From positions 1 through 64,000 of the forward strand of contig CALXUP010000003.1 of NCBI GenBank assembly GCA_944391715.1: a stretch of 64,000 nt of DNA, written 5' to 3'. Below the pieces are notes generated by a model. The model was not told where the DNA came from, did not search any database, and was given only the letters and a program-made list of their open reading frames with translations. This stretch comes from an uncultured Alphaproteobacteria bacterium. Lineage in GTDB: Bacteria > Pseudomonadota > Alphaproteobacteria > RF32 > CAG-239. Within the stretch, counting starts at the first letter, position 1. Every line of letters starts with the position of its first letter. Shown piece after piece: positions 32,578 to 41,826 of the stretch. The translations under genes and the position numbers were made by a program.

Positions 32578-32651
32578 TGGCTCCCCCTCATGGATTCGAA
32601 CCACGATACCAACAACCAGAATGTCGTGTCCTACCGTTAGACGAAGGGGGA
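32578..32651 (-). tRNA. tRNA-Gln (anticodon CTG)
   Basis: 74 nt with encoded CCA. On the minus strand the acceptor TCCCCCT pairs with AGGGGGA, discriminator G. The D-arm includes GTCTAACGGTAGGAC; the anticodon arm CGACA-TTCTGGT-TGTTG gives CTG; the T-arm is CGTGGTTCGAATCCATG. Confidence 0.95.
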
Positions 32652-32826
32652 ATAAACCGTTTATCGCTATATCTTCTACGCCGCTTTCTTTTCAGAGTCA
32701 ACATTTTTTCGCATTTATTAAAAAAATTTTTTCTTCCCCTCTTGTCAAAACGGCTAAAAAATGCAAAACTAAAGGAAGAGGCAGACAGAATCTGTCCTCG
32801 CTAATTATAGGAACAGGAATTTTACC

Positions 32827-32994
32827 ATGAATAACCGAACTTCCAAAGCTAGTTTAATTAGCGGCGAAGCTCATTCGGCTCGCAATGAGCCTCCGCTTTT
32901 TAAGACCATCAACTTTTTTTCTTCAATTCACCCGAAGGCATGGGTTGGAAAATTATGCAATGATGAGGGCTGTACGGTTCTGAAAGGAGTGTAA
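32827..32994 (+). CDS. Small hypothetical protein, coupled to the GNAT gene
   Basis: 55 residues (MNNRTSKASLISGEAHSARN...). AGGAA and AGGAATTTT lie upstream of ATG 32827. The stop is 2 nt before the GNAT start (TAACGATG), and the GNAT SD GAAAGGAG lies inside this frame, so translation of the two may be coupled. A hairpin AGCTCATT/AATGAGC falls inside. No family recognised; it may be a leader frame rather than a working protein. Confidence 0.4.
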   Translation: MNNRTSKASLISGEAHSARNEPPLFKTINFFSSIHPKAWVGKLCNDEGCTVLKGV

Positions 32995-32996
32995 CG

Positions 32997-33491
32997 ATGC
33001 TTACTTTCAGAGATTACATTACCCCCGGCGATATTGAAACCGTCCGCAATATTTCAGCCTCCACCGGCGTTTTTGACAGCGACGATACGGAAATCACCGT
33101 CGAACTGGCGCGTGATGCTTTAACACAGCAACAAAAGGGCGATGATGAAATTGCCCATGATATTCGTTTTTTGTTCGCCGAACAAGACGGACAGACTTGT
33201 GCCTACGCCTGCTACGGACATATTGCCGATTCCGATTCGACTTATGAACTATACTGGCTGTCGACTCACAACGATTACCGCGGACAAGGCATCGGCAAAA
33301 AACTGATAACCCGGTTAATTGAAAAAATCCAGGAACTCGGCGGCTCAAAACTTTATATAAAAACAGACGGCAAAGACTTATACAAACCGACCCGCTGTTT
33401 CTACGACTCCTGCGGTTTTACGGTTGAGGCCCGTCTCAAACAATATTACGACAAAAACGACGATTGTTATATCTATTCGATGTGTTTGTAA
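32997..33491 (+). CDS. GNAT-family N-acetyltransferase
   Basis: 164 residues; GAAAGGAG upstream. The acetyl-CoA site is clear: YWLSTHNDYRGQGIGKKLITRLIEKI (around residues 85-110; R-x-x-G-x-G/A). The late CGFTVEARLKQYYDKNDDCYIYSMCL is typical of the last strands. The substrate is unknown. Confidence 0.88.
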   Translation: MLTFRDYITPGDIETVRNISASTGVFDSDDTEITVELARDALTQQQKGDDEIAHDIRFLFAEQDGQTCAYACYGHIADSDSTYELYWLSTHNDYRGQGIGKKLITRLIEKIQELGGSKLYIKTDGKDLYKPTRCFYDSCGFTVEARLKQYYDKNDDCYIYSMCL

Positions 33492-33492
33492 T

Positions 33493-33520
33493 AAAAAGCC
33501 GGGAATTTTCCCGGCTTTTT
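33493..33520. terminator. Bidirectional terminator between GNAT and aspS
   Basis: AAAAAGCCGGGAA and TTCCCGGCTTTTT, T-runs on both strands. Confidence 0.85.
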
Positions 33521-33522
33521 AT

Positions 33523-35295
33523 TTATTTCTTATCCTCTGTCGGAACCACTTTAATATGCAGTTCGTCAAGCTGTTGCTGCGTCACATAGTTCGGCGCCTG
33601 CATCATCAAATCTTGTGCTTTGCCGTTCAGCGGGAACAATATCACATCGCGGATAATCGGCTCGTCCAAAAGCAGCATAACCGTACGGTCAATTCCCGGA
33701 GCGCAGCCGGCGTGAGGCGGAGCGCCATACTTAAAGGCATTAATCATACCGCCGAACTTGTTGTCAACAACACTGTGATCATAACCGGCGATTTCAAACG
33801 CCTTATACATAATCTCAGGCTTATGGTTTCGAACCGCACCGGAAGCCAGCTCCACGCCGTTGCAAACCATATCATACTGATAAGCATAAATATCCAGCGG
33901 ATTTTTCGTCATCAAAGCTTCCATTCCGCCCTGCGGCATTGAAAACGGATTATGCGAGAACTCAATAGCGCCGGTCTCTTCATTTTCCTCATAAAACGGA
34001 AAGTCAACCACCCAGCAGATACGAAAGACGTTTTCTTCATTAATGCCGAGCTCTTCGCCGAGTCGCAAACGAACTCTGCCGGCAAACTTGGCAAATTTCA
34101 TCCCTTTGCCGACCATAAAGATAACGGCATCCCCGTCTTTAACGCCCAGCACCGATTTAATCTCCTCCAGTTTTTCTGCACTCAGCAATTTGGCAATCCC
34201 TTTGGCTCCGGCCGGTGCAAAGGCAATATAGGCAATACCGCCCATTCCCTCTTCTTTGGCATAAGCGTCCAGCTTATCAAAGAAAGAACGCGGCTTTTCG
34301 GCCTGTCCCGGCAGCACAATCGCCCGCACGCTGTCTCCCTCGGCGACACGACTGTCATAAACGCCGAAACCTGAATTTCCGAACAAAGCCGTTGCCTCCT
34401 GAATAATCAGCGGATTACGCAAATCCGGCTTGTCAGAACCGTATTTCAACATCGCCTCCCGAAAAGGAATACGCATAAACGGGGCCTGATCTACTTTTTT
34501 GCCGTTGGCAAACTTATTAAACACACCGCCCATAACGTATTCGATTGCCTTAAAAACGTCTTCCTGAGTCACAAAAGACATCTCCATATCAAGCTGATAA
34601 AATTCCCCCGGAGACCGGTCTGCCCGCGGGTCTTCATCACGAAAACACGGAGCAATCTGAAAATAACGGTCAAAGCCCGCTACCATTAACAGCTGCTTAA
34701 ACTGCTGCGGTGCCTGCGGCAAAGCATAAAACTTTCCCGGATTAATACGGGAAGGCACCAAAAAGTCGCGTGCACCTTCCGGGGAAGACGCCGTCAAAAT
34801 CGGGGTTTGATATTCCGTAAACCCCTGTTCCGTCATCAAACGGCGCATTTCCGCAATCACCTGAGAACGCAGAATGATATTTTTATGAATCCTGTCTTTG
34901 CGCAAATCCAAAAAACGATATTTCAAACGCAGCTCTTCCGGCGCATCATCTTCAACAGCCACCTGAATAGGCAAAACCTCGGCTTCGGAATAAACCTCCA
35001 GCCCGGAAACTTTAATCTCAACTTCGCCGGTCGGCATATTTTTATTAATATTTTCCCGAATAACAACCGTCCCGTCAATTCCGATAACCGATTCGGGACG
35101 CAAAGCCTGGATTTTTGCAAACAAATCTGAATCGCTGTCGAAAACACATTGGGTAATGCCATAATGATCTCGCAAATCCACAAAACAAAGACTGCCCAAA
35201 TTTCTCTTCCGATGAATCCATCCGGCAAGTTTAACCTGTTTTCCGGCATCTTCTCGACGAAGCTGGCCGCAGGTATGTGTACGATAGCTGTTCAT
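33523..35295 (-). CDS. aspS: Aspartyl-tRNA synthetase, bacterial type
   Basis: 590 residues, the full bacterial length with the GAD insertion between motifs 2 and 3. The OB-fold start [39 protein letters not shown], the [22 protein letters not shown] segment, motif 2 [22 protein letters not shown], and motif 3 [19 protein letters not shown] are all present. This enzyme should serve the core tRNA-Asp pool (and perhaps tRNA-Asn, if asparaginylation is indirect), which makes the second synthetase at 16146 redundant at first sight. Confidence 0.97.
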   Translation of the reverse strand: MNSYRTHTCGQLRREDAGKQVKLAGWIHRKRNLGSLCFVDLRDHYGITQCVFDSDSDLFAKIQALRPESVIGIDGTVVIRENINKNMPTGEVEIKVSGLEVYSEAEVLPIQVAVEDDAPEELRLKYRFLDLRKDRIHKNIILRSQVIAEMRRLMTEQGFTEYQTPILTASSPEGARDFLVPSRINPGKFYALPQAPQQFKQLLMVAGFDRYFQIAPCFRDEDPRADRSPGEFYQLDMEMSFVTQEDVFKAIEYVMGGVFNKFANGKKVDQAPFMRIPFREAMLKYGSDKPDLRNPLIIQEATALFGNSGFGVYDSRVAEGDSVRAIVLPGQAEKPRSFFDKLDAYAKEEGMGGIAYIAFAPAGAKGIAKLLSAEKLEEIKSVLGVKDGDAVIFMVGKGMKFAKFAGRVRLRLGEELGINEENVFRICWVVDFPFYEENEETGAIEFSHNPFSMPQGGMEALMTKNPLDIYAYQYDMVCNGVELASGAVRNHKPEIMYKAFEIAGYDHSVVDNKFGGMINAFKYGAPPHAGCAPGIDRTVMLLLDEPIIRDVILFPLNGKAQDLMMQAPNYVTQQQLDELHIKVVPTEDKK

Positions 35296-35399
35296 AAAAA
35301 CCTCTTTAAATTTTTTAGTTATTGTTCTGTTTTTTATTAGTAGAACCGATTTCAGACAAAATCAAGCTCATTCTATACCGATACTCAGAAAATAAGCAC

Positions 35400-35426
35400 A
35401 AAAAAGGGGAAACCCGCAGGCTCCCC
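35400..35426 (-). terminator. Terminator of the 35435-36582 gene pair
   Basis: GGGGA and TCCCC around a 11-nt loop, T-run on the minus strand. Confidence 0.5.
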
Positions 35427-35434
35427 TCTCAATT

Positions 35435-35971
35435 TTAATAAATGCAAATACGGTTATAGATACATGGCAACCGGGTCACAATACCCAGACAATAAGCAAG
35501 CACGGCATTTTCCCACGCTTCTGAGCTCACCCCGTCCGGTTCATCCGCACCGCAAATCCGACAGCCTTTGCCCGGCATATCAAACATAAAAGCCGGAACC
35601 TCAACCGCTTCGTTAACAGATGCACGATTAGCAAATGCCAGCCAATCGTCGGCAGTCTCGTCAAAAGACCTGTCATCTGCCGTAAAAGTGTCAAACACAC
35701 GCCGCGAAATCGGATACCCGATGGTCTGACAGCCTCTGACCAAATTTCTTCTGAAGAGTCTGTACAGCAGCAAAGCCTCCATTCCTTCCGTATCCGAAAG
35801 ACCGATTACCGCACCGGCAATTTTACCGGCACACACTTTTTTATTAACTGCCACAGCCGGATAGACCAGAGCTTCAAAACCGGCGTCAATAATCCGTTCG
35901 GCCGTTTCTTCAGCAATATCTTCCGGTGTCCGGACACCATCTCCCCGGACAAAAATCAAAACATCAGTCAT
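35435..35971 (-). CDS. Hypothetical protein
   Basis: 178 residues, acidic, no signal peptide. The beginning TDVLIFVRGDGVRTPEDIAEETAERIIDAGFEALVYPAVAV could be a beta-alpha-beta unit. A C-terminal CRICGADEPDG segment holds a C-x-x-C. No family recognised. It begins 11 nt after the end of the next gene upstream on the same strand, so the two form a pair. Confidence 0.55.
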   Translation of the reverse strand: MTDVLIFVRGDGVRTPEDIAEETAERIIDAGFEALVYPAVAVNKKVCAGKIAGAVIGLSDTEGMEALLLYRLFRRNLVRGCQTIGYPISRRVFDTFTADDRSFDETADDWLAFANRASVNEAVEVPAFMFDMPGKGCRICGADEPDGVSSEAWENAVLAYCLGIVTRLPCIYNRICIY

Positions 35972-35982
35972 ACCGCTAAGTA

Positions 35983-36582
35983 TTAAAAATTATTTTTTAA
36001 CAAAGCAACCCGAAAGAACATCGGCATTCCGACTGATAACTCCTGCCTGATTTTCACATAAAGATCATGACAAACGTCAAACCAATCGGCATATTCGGGA
36101 AAAGCATCCTTATTCCAAATTGACCAAAGCATCAGGCTGTTTTTTCTTTTAAGCAGAAAAGCCCGCATATCAATATTGCGTTCTTTATAAAAATTATAAA
36201 GCAGATTATTGCATAAACTGACGGCCTTAGCCTCAATATCCGGTTCCAAAAGAAACGGGAGTCCAACCGTACAGCAGGAACGCCGCCAGCCGCAGTTTGT
36301 TGTTACCCAAAGCTCACTGTCCGGAAAACGTTTCTTAATCTTAGTCGCCAGCTCCTCAATCTGCTTCAGACATTCTTCTGACAAAACCGCCATAACTCCG
36401 TATGTAGGCAATTCAGAACCGTTAAGACAGGCGCCGTAAAAAATATCCTGCAGCCAATTCGGATTTTCTTCCTCAATAATCTTATAAAGAAGATTCTTTT
36501 TGCCTTTCGGTAACTCTTCCTGGCATGAAAAAGTCCCCAAAGAAAAACTCTTGTACCCTAAAAATAACTTTACTGTATTCAT
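35983..36582 (-). CDS. Hypothetical protein
   Basis: 199 residues from ATG 36582 (MNTVKLFLGYKSFSLGTF); an ATG four codons earlier is possible. Soluble, with SELWVTTNCGWRRSCCTVGLPFLLEPD (around 90-116) and SLMLWSIWNKDAFPEYADWFDVCHDLY near the end. No domain recognised. Pairs with the gene at 35435. A toxin or immunity role cannot be excluded but nothing in the sequence demands it. Confidence 0.55.
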   Translation of the reverse strand: MNTVKLFLGYKSFSLGTFSCQEELPKGKKNLLYKIIEEENPNWLQDIFYGACLNGSELPTYGVMAVLSEECLKQIEELATKIKKRFPDSELWVTTNCGWRRSCCTVGLPFLLEPDIEAKAVSLCNNLLYNFYKERNIDMRAFLLKRKNSLMLWSIWNKDAFPEYADWFDVCHDLYVKIRQELSVGMPMFFRVALLKNNF

Positions 36583-36738
36583 AGCTGTTTGCATTTAAGA
36601 ATTAATAATTGTAAAAATAATCTCTGACTAAAAAACATAATTAACACAAGATAAAACAAAAAGCAAGTTACAGCGGTTAAAAAAATATTAAACATATACG
36701 GCTACAATAACACAAAAACAGAAAAATAAGGCTAAAAA

Positions 36739-37893
36739 ATGATAAAATTAATTGAAGACACCGCCTCGCTGGAGGCTTTCTGTGCCCAATTACAAAACCA
36801 AAAATTCATAACCATTGACTTGGAATTCATCCGTGAAAAGACCTACTATGCCGAACTGGCGTTGATTCAGGTCGGCTCGGAAGCGGAATGCGCCATCATC
36901 GATCCGCTGGCGCCCGGCCTGAATATGCATAGTTTTTTTATGCTGTTGGAAAATCCCGCAATCGAAAAAGTATTTCATGCCGGCCATCAGGATATAGAAA
37001 TCCTGTATATGCTGACGCACAAAATCCCCTATCCGTTTTTTGACACTCAGATTGTCGCCCAGGTTTGCGGTTTCGGAGAAAACGTCAGTTACGAAAATCT
37101 GGTCAAATCAATCTGCGGCGTTGAACTCGACAAATCATACCGGGTCAGCAACTGGCTGCAACGCCCGCTATCGGAACGCCAGCTGGAATATGCCCTTGCC
37201 GATGTAACCCACCTGATAAAAATTTACCGGCACCTGAAATCAGAGGCCGAAAAAAACAACCGGATGGAATGGCTGAAAGAAGAAATGGACGAGGTTTACA
37301 ATCCCGACACTTATATCATCAAGCCGGAAGACGCCTGGATGCGTCTGCGCGCCCGTTCACATCATCCCTTCTTTCTGACCGTATTGAGAGAACTCTGCGC
37401 CTGGCGGGAAAGACGGGCTCAGGCCCGCAATATCACGCGGCAGGTCATCATCAAAGACGATTGCCTGGTCAACATAGCCTCCCTCTGTCCGCACAATCAC
37501 GATGAACTCGCCCAAATCCGGGGAATGAGGAAAGACATTGCCGACGGAAAACTGGCTCCGGAAATCATCGACATCATTTGCAAATGCGATAAAATTCCGC
37601 CCGAAAATTATGTGGTTCCGCCCAAAGAAAAGAAAATCTCAAGCTATTCCACGGCATTATACGAGCTCTTAAAACTGCTGTTAAAACTCAAAGCGCAGGA
37701 ACATCAGGTTGTTGCCCGGCTCATCGCCCATGACGACGACTTAAAAGAGTTCGCCTCGGCCAAAAACGATGCCCGCAACCCCATCCTGAAAGGCTGGAGA
37801 AAAGAAATTTTCGGCAATGCCGCCCTGGCGCTTCGCAACGGAAAAATAAGCATCAGCTACAATCCGAAATCACACAAAATAGAAATCAAATAA
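36739..37893 (+). CDS. rnd: Ribonuclease D
   Basis: 384 residues. A DEDD 3'-5' exoribonuclease for tRNA and stable RNA maturation. Exo I ITIDLEFIREKTYYAELALIQ (D-x-E), Exo II FHAGHQDIEILY, and Exo III QLEYALADVTHLIKIY (Y-x-x-x-D) are complete. The HRDC domain follows (FLTVLRELCAWRERRAQARNI, IRGMRKDIADG). A terminator follows. Confidence 0.95.
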   Translation: MIKLIEDTASLEAFCAQLQNQKFITIDLEFIREKTYYAELALIQVGSEAECAIIDPLAPGLNMHSFFMLLENPAIEKVFHAGHQDIEILYMLTHKIPYPFFDTQIVAQVCGFGENVSYENLVKSICGVELDKSYRVSNWLQRPLSERQLEYALADVTHLIKIYRHLKSEAEKNNRMEWLKEEMDEVYNPDTYIIKPEDAWMRLRARSHHPFFLTVLRELCAWRERRAQARNITRQVIIKDDCLVNIASLCPHNHDELAQIRGMRKDIADGKLAPEIIDIICKCDKIPPENYVVPPKEKKISSYSTALYELLKLLLKLKAQEHQVVARLIAHDDDLKEFASAKNDARNPILKGWRKEIFGNAALALRNGKISISYNPKSHKIEIK

Positions 37894-37901
37894 ATGCCTG
37901 T

Positions 37902-37929
37902 CAAAAAACCCCACTCCCGGGGTTTTTTG
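37902..37929 (+). terminator. Terminator after rnd
   Basis: CAAAAAACCCC and GGGGTTTTTTG around ACTCCC. Confidence 0.85.
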
Positions 37930-37994
37930 ATATCCGTTTCACAAAATTTCTGCCTTCTCAGACAAGAAGGCAGAAAACCAGCAAAATTTTTCAA

Positions 37995-39059
37995 TCATTT
38001 CAAATTGGTTTTGAAAAATTTCTCAATTTTATCAAACGGGATTTTGTCTTTTTGATCATACAAATCCACATGATTCGCACCCGGAATAATCATCAGCTCT
38101 TTATTGTCTCCCTTCAGTTTTTTATAGGCATCTTCGCTAAAATAACGGCTGTGCGCCTTTTCACCATGCAGCATAAGCACAGCGCTTCTGATTTCACCGC
38201 TGTAAGCCAAAATCGGCATATTCATAAAAGATAAGACAGAAGTCATATTCCAGTTGCCGTTTGAATTGATGGAACGTTTATGAAAACCGCGCGGCGTCTT
38301 ATAATAGCCGTAATAATCCTGCACAAATTGCGGCTCTTCGCCCGTCAGTTTTTCCGGCAGCCCCGGCGCTTTGGCAAAAGTACCGTTTTTAAAATCTTCC
38401 GTTCTCTGTTCATTAAGTTTCTGCCGCAGCTCATAACGCTCTTTCTCACCCATCGCGTCAAAATAACCATTGGCATTTACCCGGCTCATATCATACATCG
38501 TCGATGTAACGGTTGCCTTAATGCGTGGATCATTTGCCGCCGCATTCAAAGCAAACCCACCAAACCCGCAAATACCGATGATTCCGATTTTATCGGCGTC
38601 AATTTCCGGCTGAACACTCAAAAAATCAACTGCCGCGCTAAAATCCTCAGTATTAATATCCGGAGAGGCCACATTACGGGGCTCTCCGCCGCTCTCGCCG
38701 GTATAAGACGGATCAAAAGCCAATGCGGCAAAACCACGCTCAGCCATTGTTTGTGCATACAAACCCGAGGCCTGCTCTTTTACCGCCCCGAACGGACCGC
38801 TGACGGCAATCGCCGGCAACTTGCCTGTCTTCCTGTCTTTTGGCAGATACAAATCTCCGGTCAGCTCAATACCGTATCTGTTCTTAAACTTAACCTTTTT
38901 CACGTCAACAGCTTCACTCCGGGCAAAAACCTTATCCCCCCCGTTGTTTTTCTCTCCATTCATAATTTCTGCTCCTCTTGCATTTGATATTAAAACAAAT
39001 ACCAGGGTCAAACCCCATAAAACTGAATTAAAAATTCTTTTGTTAAAAACAATATTCAT
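37995..39059 (-). CDS. Secreted alpha/beta hydrolase with Cys-type nucleophile elbow
   Basis: 354 residues. Signal-like start (FNSVLWGLTLVFVLISNARGA). The hydrolase core shows LPAIAVSGPFGAVKEQ, FDPSYTGESGG, the nucleophile elbow GIIGICGFGGFAL (around 161-173; G-x-C-x-G, Cys where most members have Ser, as in dienelactone hydrolase), and the late His in PGANHVDLYD. The family includes export-directed hydrolases of the YcjY/Atu1826 type. The substrate is unknown. It is divergent from a LysR gene, which probably controls it. Confidence 0.8.
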   Translation of the reverse strand: MNIVFNKRIFNSVLWGLTLVFVLISNARGAEIMNGEKNNGGDKVFARSEAVDVKKVKFKNRYGIELTGDLYLPKDRKTGKLPAIAVSGPFGAVKEQASGLYAQTMAERGFAALAFDPSYTGESGGEPRNVASPDINTEDFSAAVDFLSVQPEIDADKIGIIGICGFGGFALNAAANDPRIKATVTSTMYDMSRVNANGYFDAMGEKERYELRQKLNEQRTEDFKNGTFAKAPGLPEKLTGEEPQFVQDYYGYYKTPRGFHKRSINSNGNWNMTSVLSFMNMPILAYSGEIRSAVLMLHGEKAHSRYFSEDAYKKLKGDNKELMIIPGANHVDLYDQKDKIPFDKIEKFFKTNLK

Positions 39060-39187
39060 CTTTTGCTCCCGATTTATTGCAAAACTCTTTATACCTAATC
39101 ATAAATTCTTCTTTACAAAATAGCAAATACTCATATCCTATATCATATTATGCCTTTAAAGCATATCACTCAAAAAGGAGACAAAAT

Positions 39188-40096
39188 ATGGAACTCAGGG
39201 TATTGCGCTATTTTCTGGCCGTCGCTGACCAGGGCAGCATAACCAAAGCAGCCGATTTTTTGCATATCACCCAACCCACCCTTTCCAGACAGTTAAAAGA
39301 TCTGGAAGAAGAACTCGGCCTGCCGCTTTTCGTCCGCAGCAGTCATAATGTCATCCTCACCCCCGAAGGAGCCATCCTGCGCCAACGTGCCGAAGAAATA
39401 CTGGATATGGTTCAAAAAACCAAAAACGAATTTAACACCACTCCCTCAGACATCTCCGGAGACATTTACATCGGCGGCGGCGAAACCGGCAGCATGCGTC
39501 TGATTGCCGGAATAATAAAAGAACTGCAGCAAAAATATCCAAACATTTGTTACCATTTATATAGCGGCAATGCCGAAAATGTTACCGAGCGTTTAGACAA
39601 GGGGCTGCTTGATTTCGGCGTATTGATTCAGCCGACGGATCTGTCAAAATACTGCAGCATATCCCTGCCGGAAAAAGACGTCTGGGGCGTTATTATGCCC
39701 AAAGACTGCAGCCTCGCAAAAAAAGCAAGCATTACCAAAGCAGACTTGACTAACCTTCCTTTGATATGCTCCCAACAGGCAATCCGGCAAACACCTGCCC
39801 GCAATGATTTCAAAAACTGGTTTGGCAAAGATTTTAATAAACTAAACATCGTCGCCACCTACAATCTGGTCTTCAACGCCGCCTTACTGGCCGAGCAGAA
39901 AATCGGTTATGTCCTGAGCCTTGACCGGCTTATTGATTCTATGGACAGTAACGTTTGTTTCCGCCCTTTCAGCCCGAGACTGGAATCCGGTTTGGATATT
40001 GTTTGGAAAAAGAACCGGATATTTTCTCCCGCCGCTCAAATATTCCTCGAGACACTCCGGCAAAAATTCGGCCCCGGATCATCACCGGAGCCGTAA
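39188..40096 (+). CDS. LysR-family transcriptional regulator
   Basis: 302 residues from ATG 39188 with AAAGGAG. The winged HTH is classic: MELRVLRYFLAVADQGSITKAADFLHITQPTLSRQLKDLEEELGLPLFVR. The effector domain begins at GDIYIGGGETGSMRLIAGII. Divergent from the hydrolase at 37995 with a 128-bp gap that should hold the operator, so the hydrolase is the likely target. Confidence 0.92.
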   Translation: MELRVLRYFLAVADQGSITKAADFLHITQPTLSRQLKDLEEELGLPLFVRSSHNVILTPEGAILRQRAEEILDMVQKTKNEFNTTPSDISGDIYIGGGETGSMRLIAGIIKELQQKYPNICYHLYSGNAENVTERLDKGLLDFGVLIQPTDLSKYCSISLPEKDVWGVIMPKDCSLAKKASITKADLTNLPLICSQQAIRQTPARNDFKNWFGKDFNKLNIVATYNLVFNAALLAEQKIGYVLSLDRLIDSMDSNVCFRPFSPRLESGLDIVWKKNRIFSPAAQIFLETLRQKFGPGSSPEP

Positions 40097-40117
40097 AAAT
40101 AGTTTTGAAAATTATTT

Positions 40118-41017
40118 TTATTTATCGCGCTCGACAATATATTGTGCCAAATCCTTCAGCACCTGAGCTTTATCGCCAAAAATCTCCAATGCGGATTTTG
40201 CATCTTCCACCAGCTTGGCGGCAATACCGCGCGCCTCGTCCAAACCGCACAGACCGACAAAAGTAAGCTTGTCCTGCTCGGCATCTTTATGTAGTTTCTT
40301 ACCGACGAGCTCCTGATTTCCGACCACATCAAGAATATCGTCGGCAATTTGAAAAGCCATGCCGATATTCCGGGCATAAATCATCAGGGCATTATGTTCT
40401 TCGGTAGAAGCGTTCCCCAATACCGAGCCCGCCTCACAGGCAAAACGCAGCAAGCGGCCGGTCTTCATCGCCTCAATGTTTTTAATCAAATCATATTGGT
40501 CATTTTGCGGTTTCTCACGTTCGGCATACAAATCCAGCATCTGCCCGGCGACCATACCGTTAAAAGCGCCGGCAGCCTGAGCCAAAAGCTGAATCAGCTG
40601 GCAGCGGATTCGGGCATCGTCGGATGTTTTTTTATGGCTGAGGATATCAAAAGCATAAGTCAGCAACCCGTCACCGGCCAAAATCGCCGTTGCCTCGTCA
40701 AATTGTTTATGACAGGTCGGTTTGCCGCGCCGCAAATCATCATTATCCATTGCCGGCAAATCATCATGAATCAACGAATAAGAATGCAAACATTCCAAGG
40801 CCGCACCAACCCGCATATATTGCTCCGGCTTAACGTCAAAAAGCTTGGAAGTCTCCGCAACCAAAAACGGACGCAGCCTTTTGCCGCCGTTCATAACCGA
40901 ATAAGCCATTGCCTCCGCCACTCTCTTTTCCGGGCCTTCCGGCAAAACAAAATAATCGGCAATATAGGTATTAAACTCCTCGGCAAATCTTTTGATTCTC
41001 TGCTTAATTCCTAACAT
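40118..41017 (-). CDS. ispA: Farnesyl diphosphate synthase / short-chain polyprenyl synthase
   Basis: 299 residues. Condenses isopentenyl diphosphate to geranyl and farnesyl diphosphate. First Asp-rich motif IHDDLPAMDNDDLRRGKPTCH (D-D-x4-D) around 80-100; second motif QIADDILDVVGN (D-D-x-x-D) around 219-230. The start abuts the xseB stop, and dxs would normally be near but is not in the window on this side. Confidence 0.95.
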   Translation of the reverse strand: MLGIKQRIKRFAEEFNTYIADYFVLPEGPEKRVAEAMAYSVMNGGKRLRPFLVAETSKLFDVKPEQYMRVGAALECLHSYSLIHDDLPAMDNDDLRRGKPTCHKQFDEATAILAGDGLLTYAFDILSHKKTSDDARIRCQLIQLLAQAAGAFNGMVAGQMLDLYAEREKPQNDQYDLIKNIEAMKTGRLLRFACEAGSVLGNASTEEHNALMIYARNIGMAFQIADDILDVVGNQELVGKKLHKDAEQDKLTFVGLCGLDEARGIAAKLVEDAKSALEIFGDKAQVLKDLAQYIVERDK

Positions 41018-41266
41018 TTATTCCTCCCCTGCCGGATCCAGCGGAGCAGTTTTAAGCTCTCCATCCGGCCCAAGTTCAATTTTTTCAATCTTAAGCTGAG
41101 CGGCCTTCAATTTGTTTTCACACAACTGTTTCAACGCAACGGCCTTTTCATAAGCGGCTATCGCATCGTCAAGTTTTATCCGTCCGCTTTCCAACTCCCG
41201 GACAATATTCTCCAGCTGAACCAATGCTTCTTCAAAACTCAAATTTTGCAATTCTTCATCATTCAT
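41018..41266 (-). CDS. xseB: Exodeoxyribonuclease VII small subunit
   Basis: 82 residues. The three-helix small subunit: LSFEEALVQLENIVRELESGRIKLDDAIAAYEKAVALKQLCENKL covers the family core. It works with XseA in degrading single-stranded DNA. The xseB-ispA order is conserved in proteobacteria. Confidence 0.95.
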   Translation of the reverse strand: MNDEELQNLSFEEALVQLENIVRELESGRIKLDDAIAAYEKAVALKQLCENKLKAAQLKIEKIELGPDGELKTAPLDPAGEE

Positions 41267-41449
41267 CCAATTTACTCCTGAAAATTTTAAGCCATAATAT
41301 TACAATATATTTTTAATATCAAGACGATGGATACAGATTACCCCATACTTTCGGGCGAAGGCAATAAGCTATATAATAATTGGCTTTATTAGACCTGTTT
41401 TGCCGCCGCAAAATATGATATGTTAGTAATATATTGTAGGAGAAAGAAC

Positions 41450-41758
41450 ATGGATAATCTGGCAATTGGTTTCGGCGCAAAACTGTTAAAAGCTTTGGGA
41501 AACGCCCGGCGGCTGGAGATATTATACCATCTGCTCGGCAAAGAACTAAAGGTTGGCGAACTGGAGCGTTTGGTCGGTTTATCACAATCCGCCCTTTCGC
41601 AGCATTTGGCCGTTTTACGAACCGAAAATCTGGTAAAAACCCGTCGCAAGGCACAAACCATTTTTTATTCGATAAAAAGCGAAAAAGTCATAAAAATCTT
41701 AAAACTGCTTGATACATTATACAACAAACCATACAAAACACCAACTGTTGACGAATAA
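41450..41758 (+). CDS. ArsR-family regulator, BigR-like
   Basis: 102 residues from ATG 41450 with AGGAGAAAG. KALGNARRLEILYHLLGKELKVGELERLVGLSQSALSQHLAVLRTENLVKTRRKAQTIFYSI matches the BigR/YgaV group, which senses polysulfide and represses sulfur-detoxifying genes. The two redox Cys of that group are not seen (no Cys at all), so the sensing mode must differ. No sulfur gene is adjacent. Confidence 0.85.
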   Translation: MDNLAIGFGAKLLKALGNARRLEILYHLLGKELKVGELERLVGLSQSALSQHLAVLRTENLVKTRRKAQTIFYSIKSEKVIKILKLLDTLYNKPYKTPTVDE

Positions 41759-41772
41759 AAACAAAAAATCAA

Positions 41773-41820
41773 GCTGTCTCCTCTGAAAATTGCAATATTT
41801 CCAAGGGAGACAGCATTTTT
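41773..41820. terminator. Terminator between two converging genes
   Basis: GCTGTCTCC and GGAGACAGC (perfect 9-bp arms) around a 23-nt loop; ATTTTTATT follows on the plus strand. Confidence 0.6.
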
Positions 41821-41826
41821 ATTATG

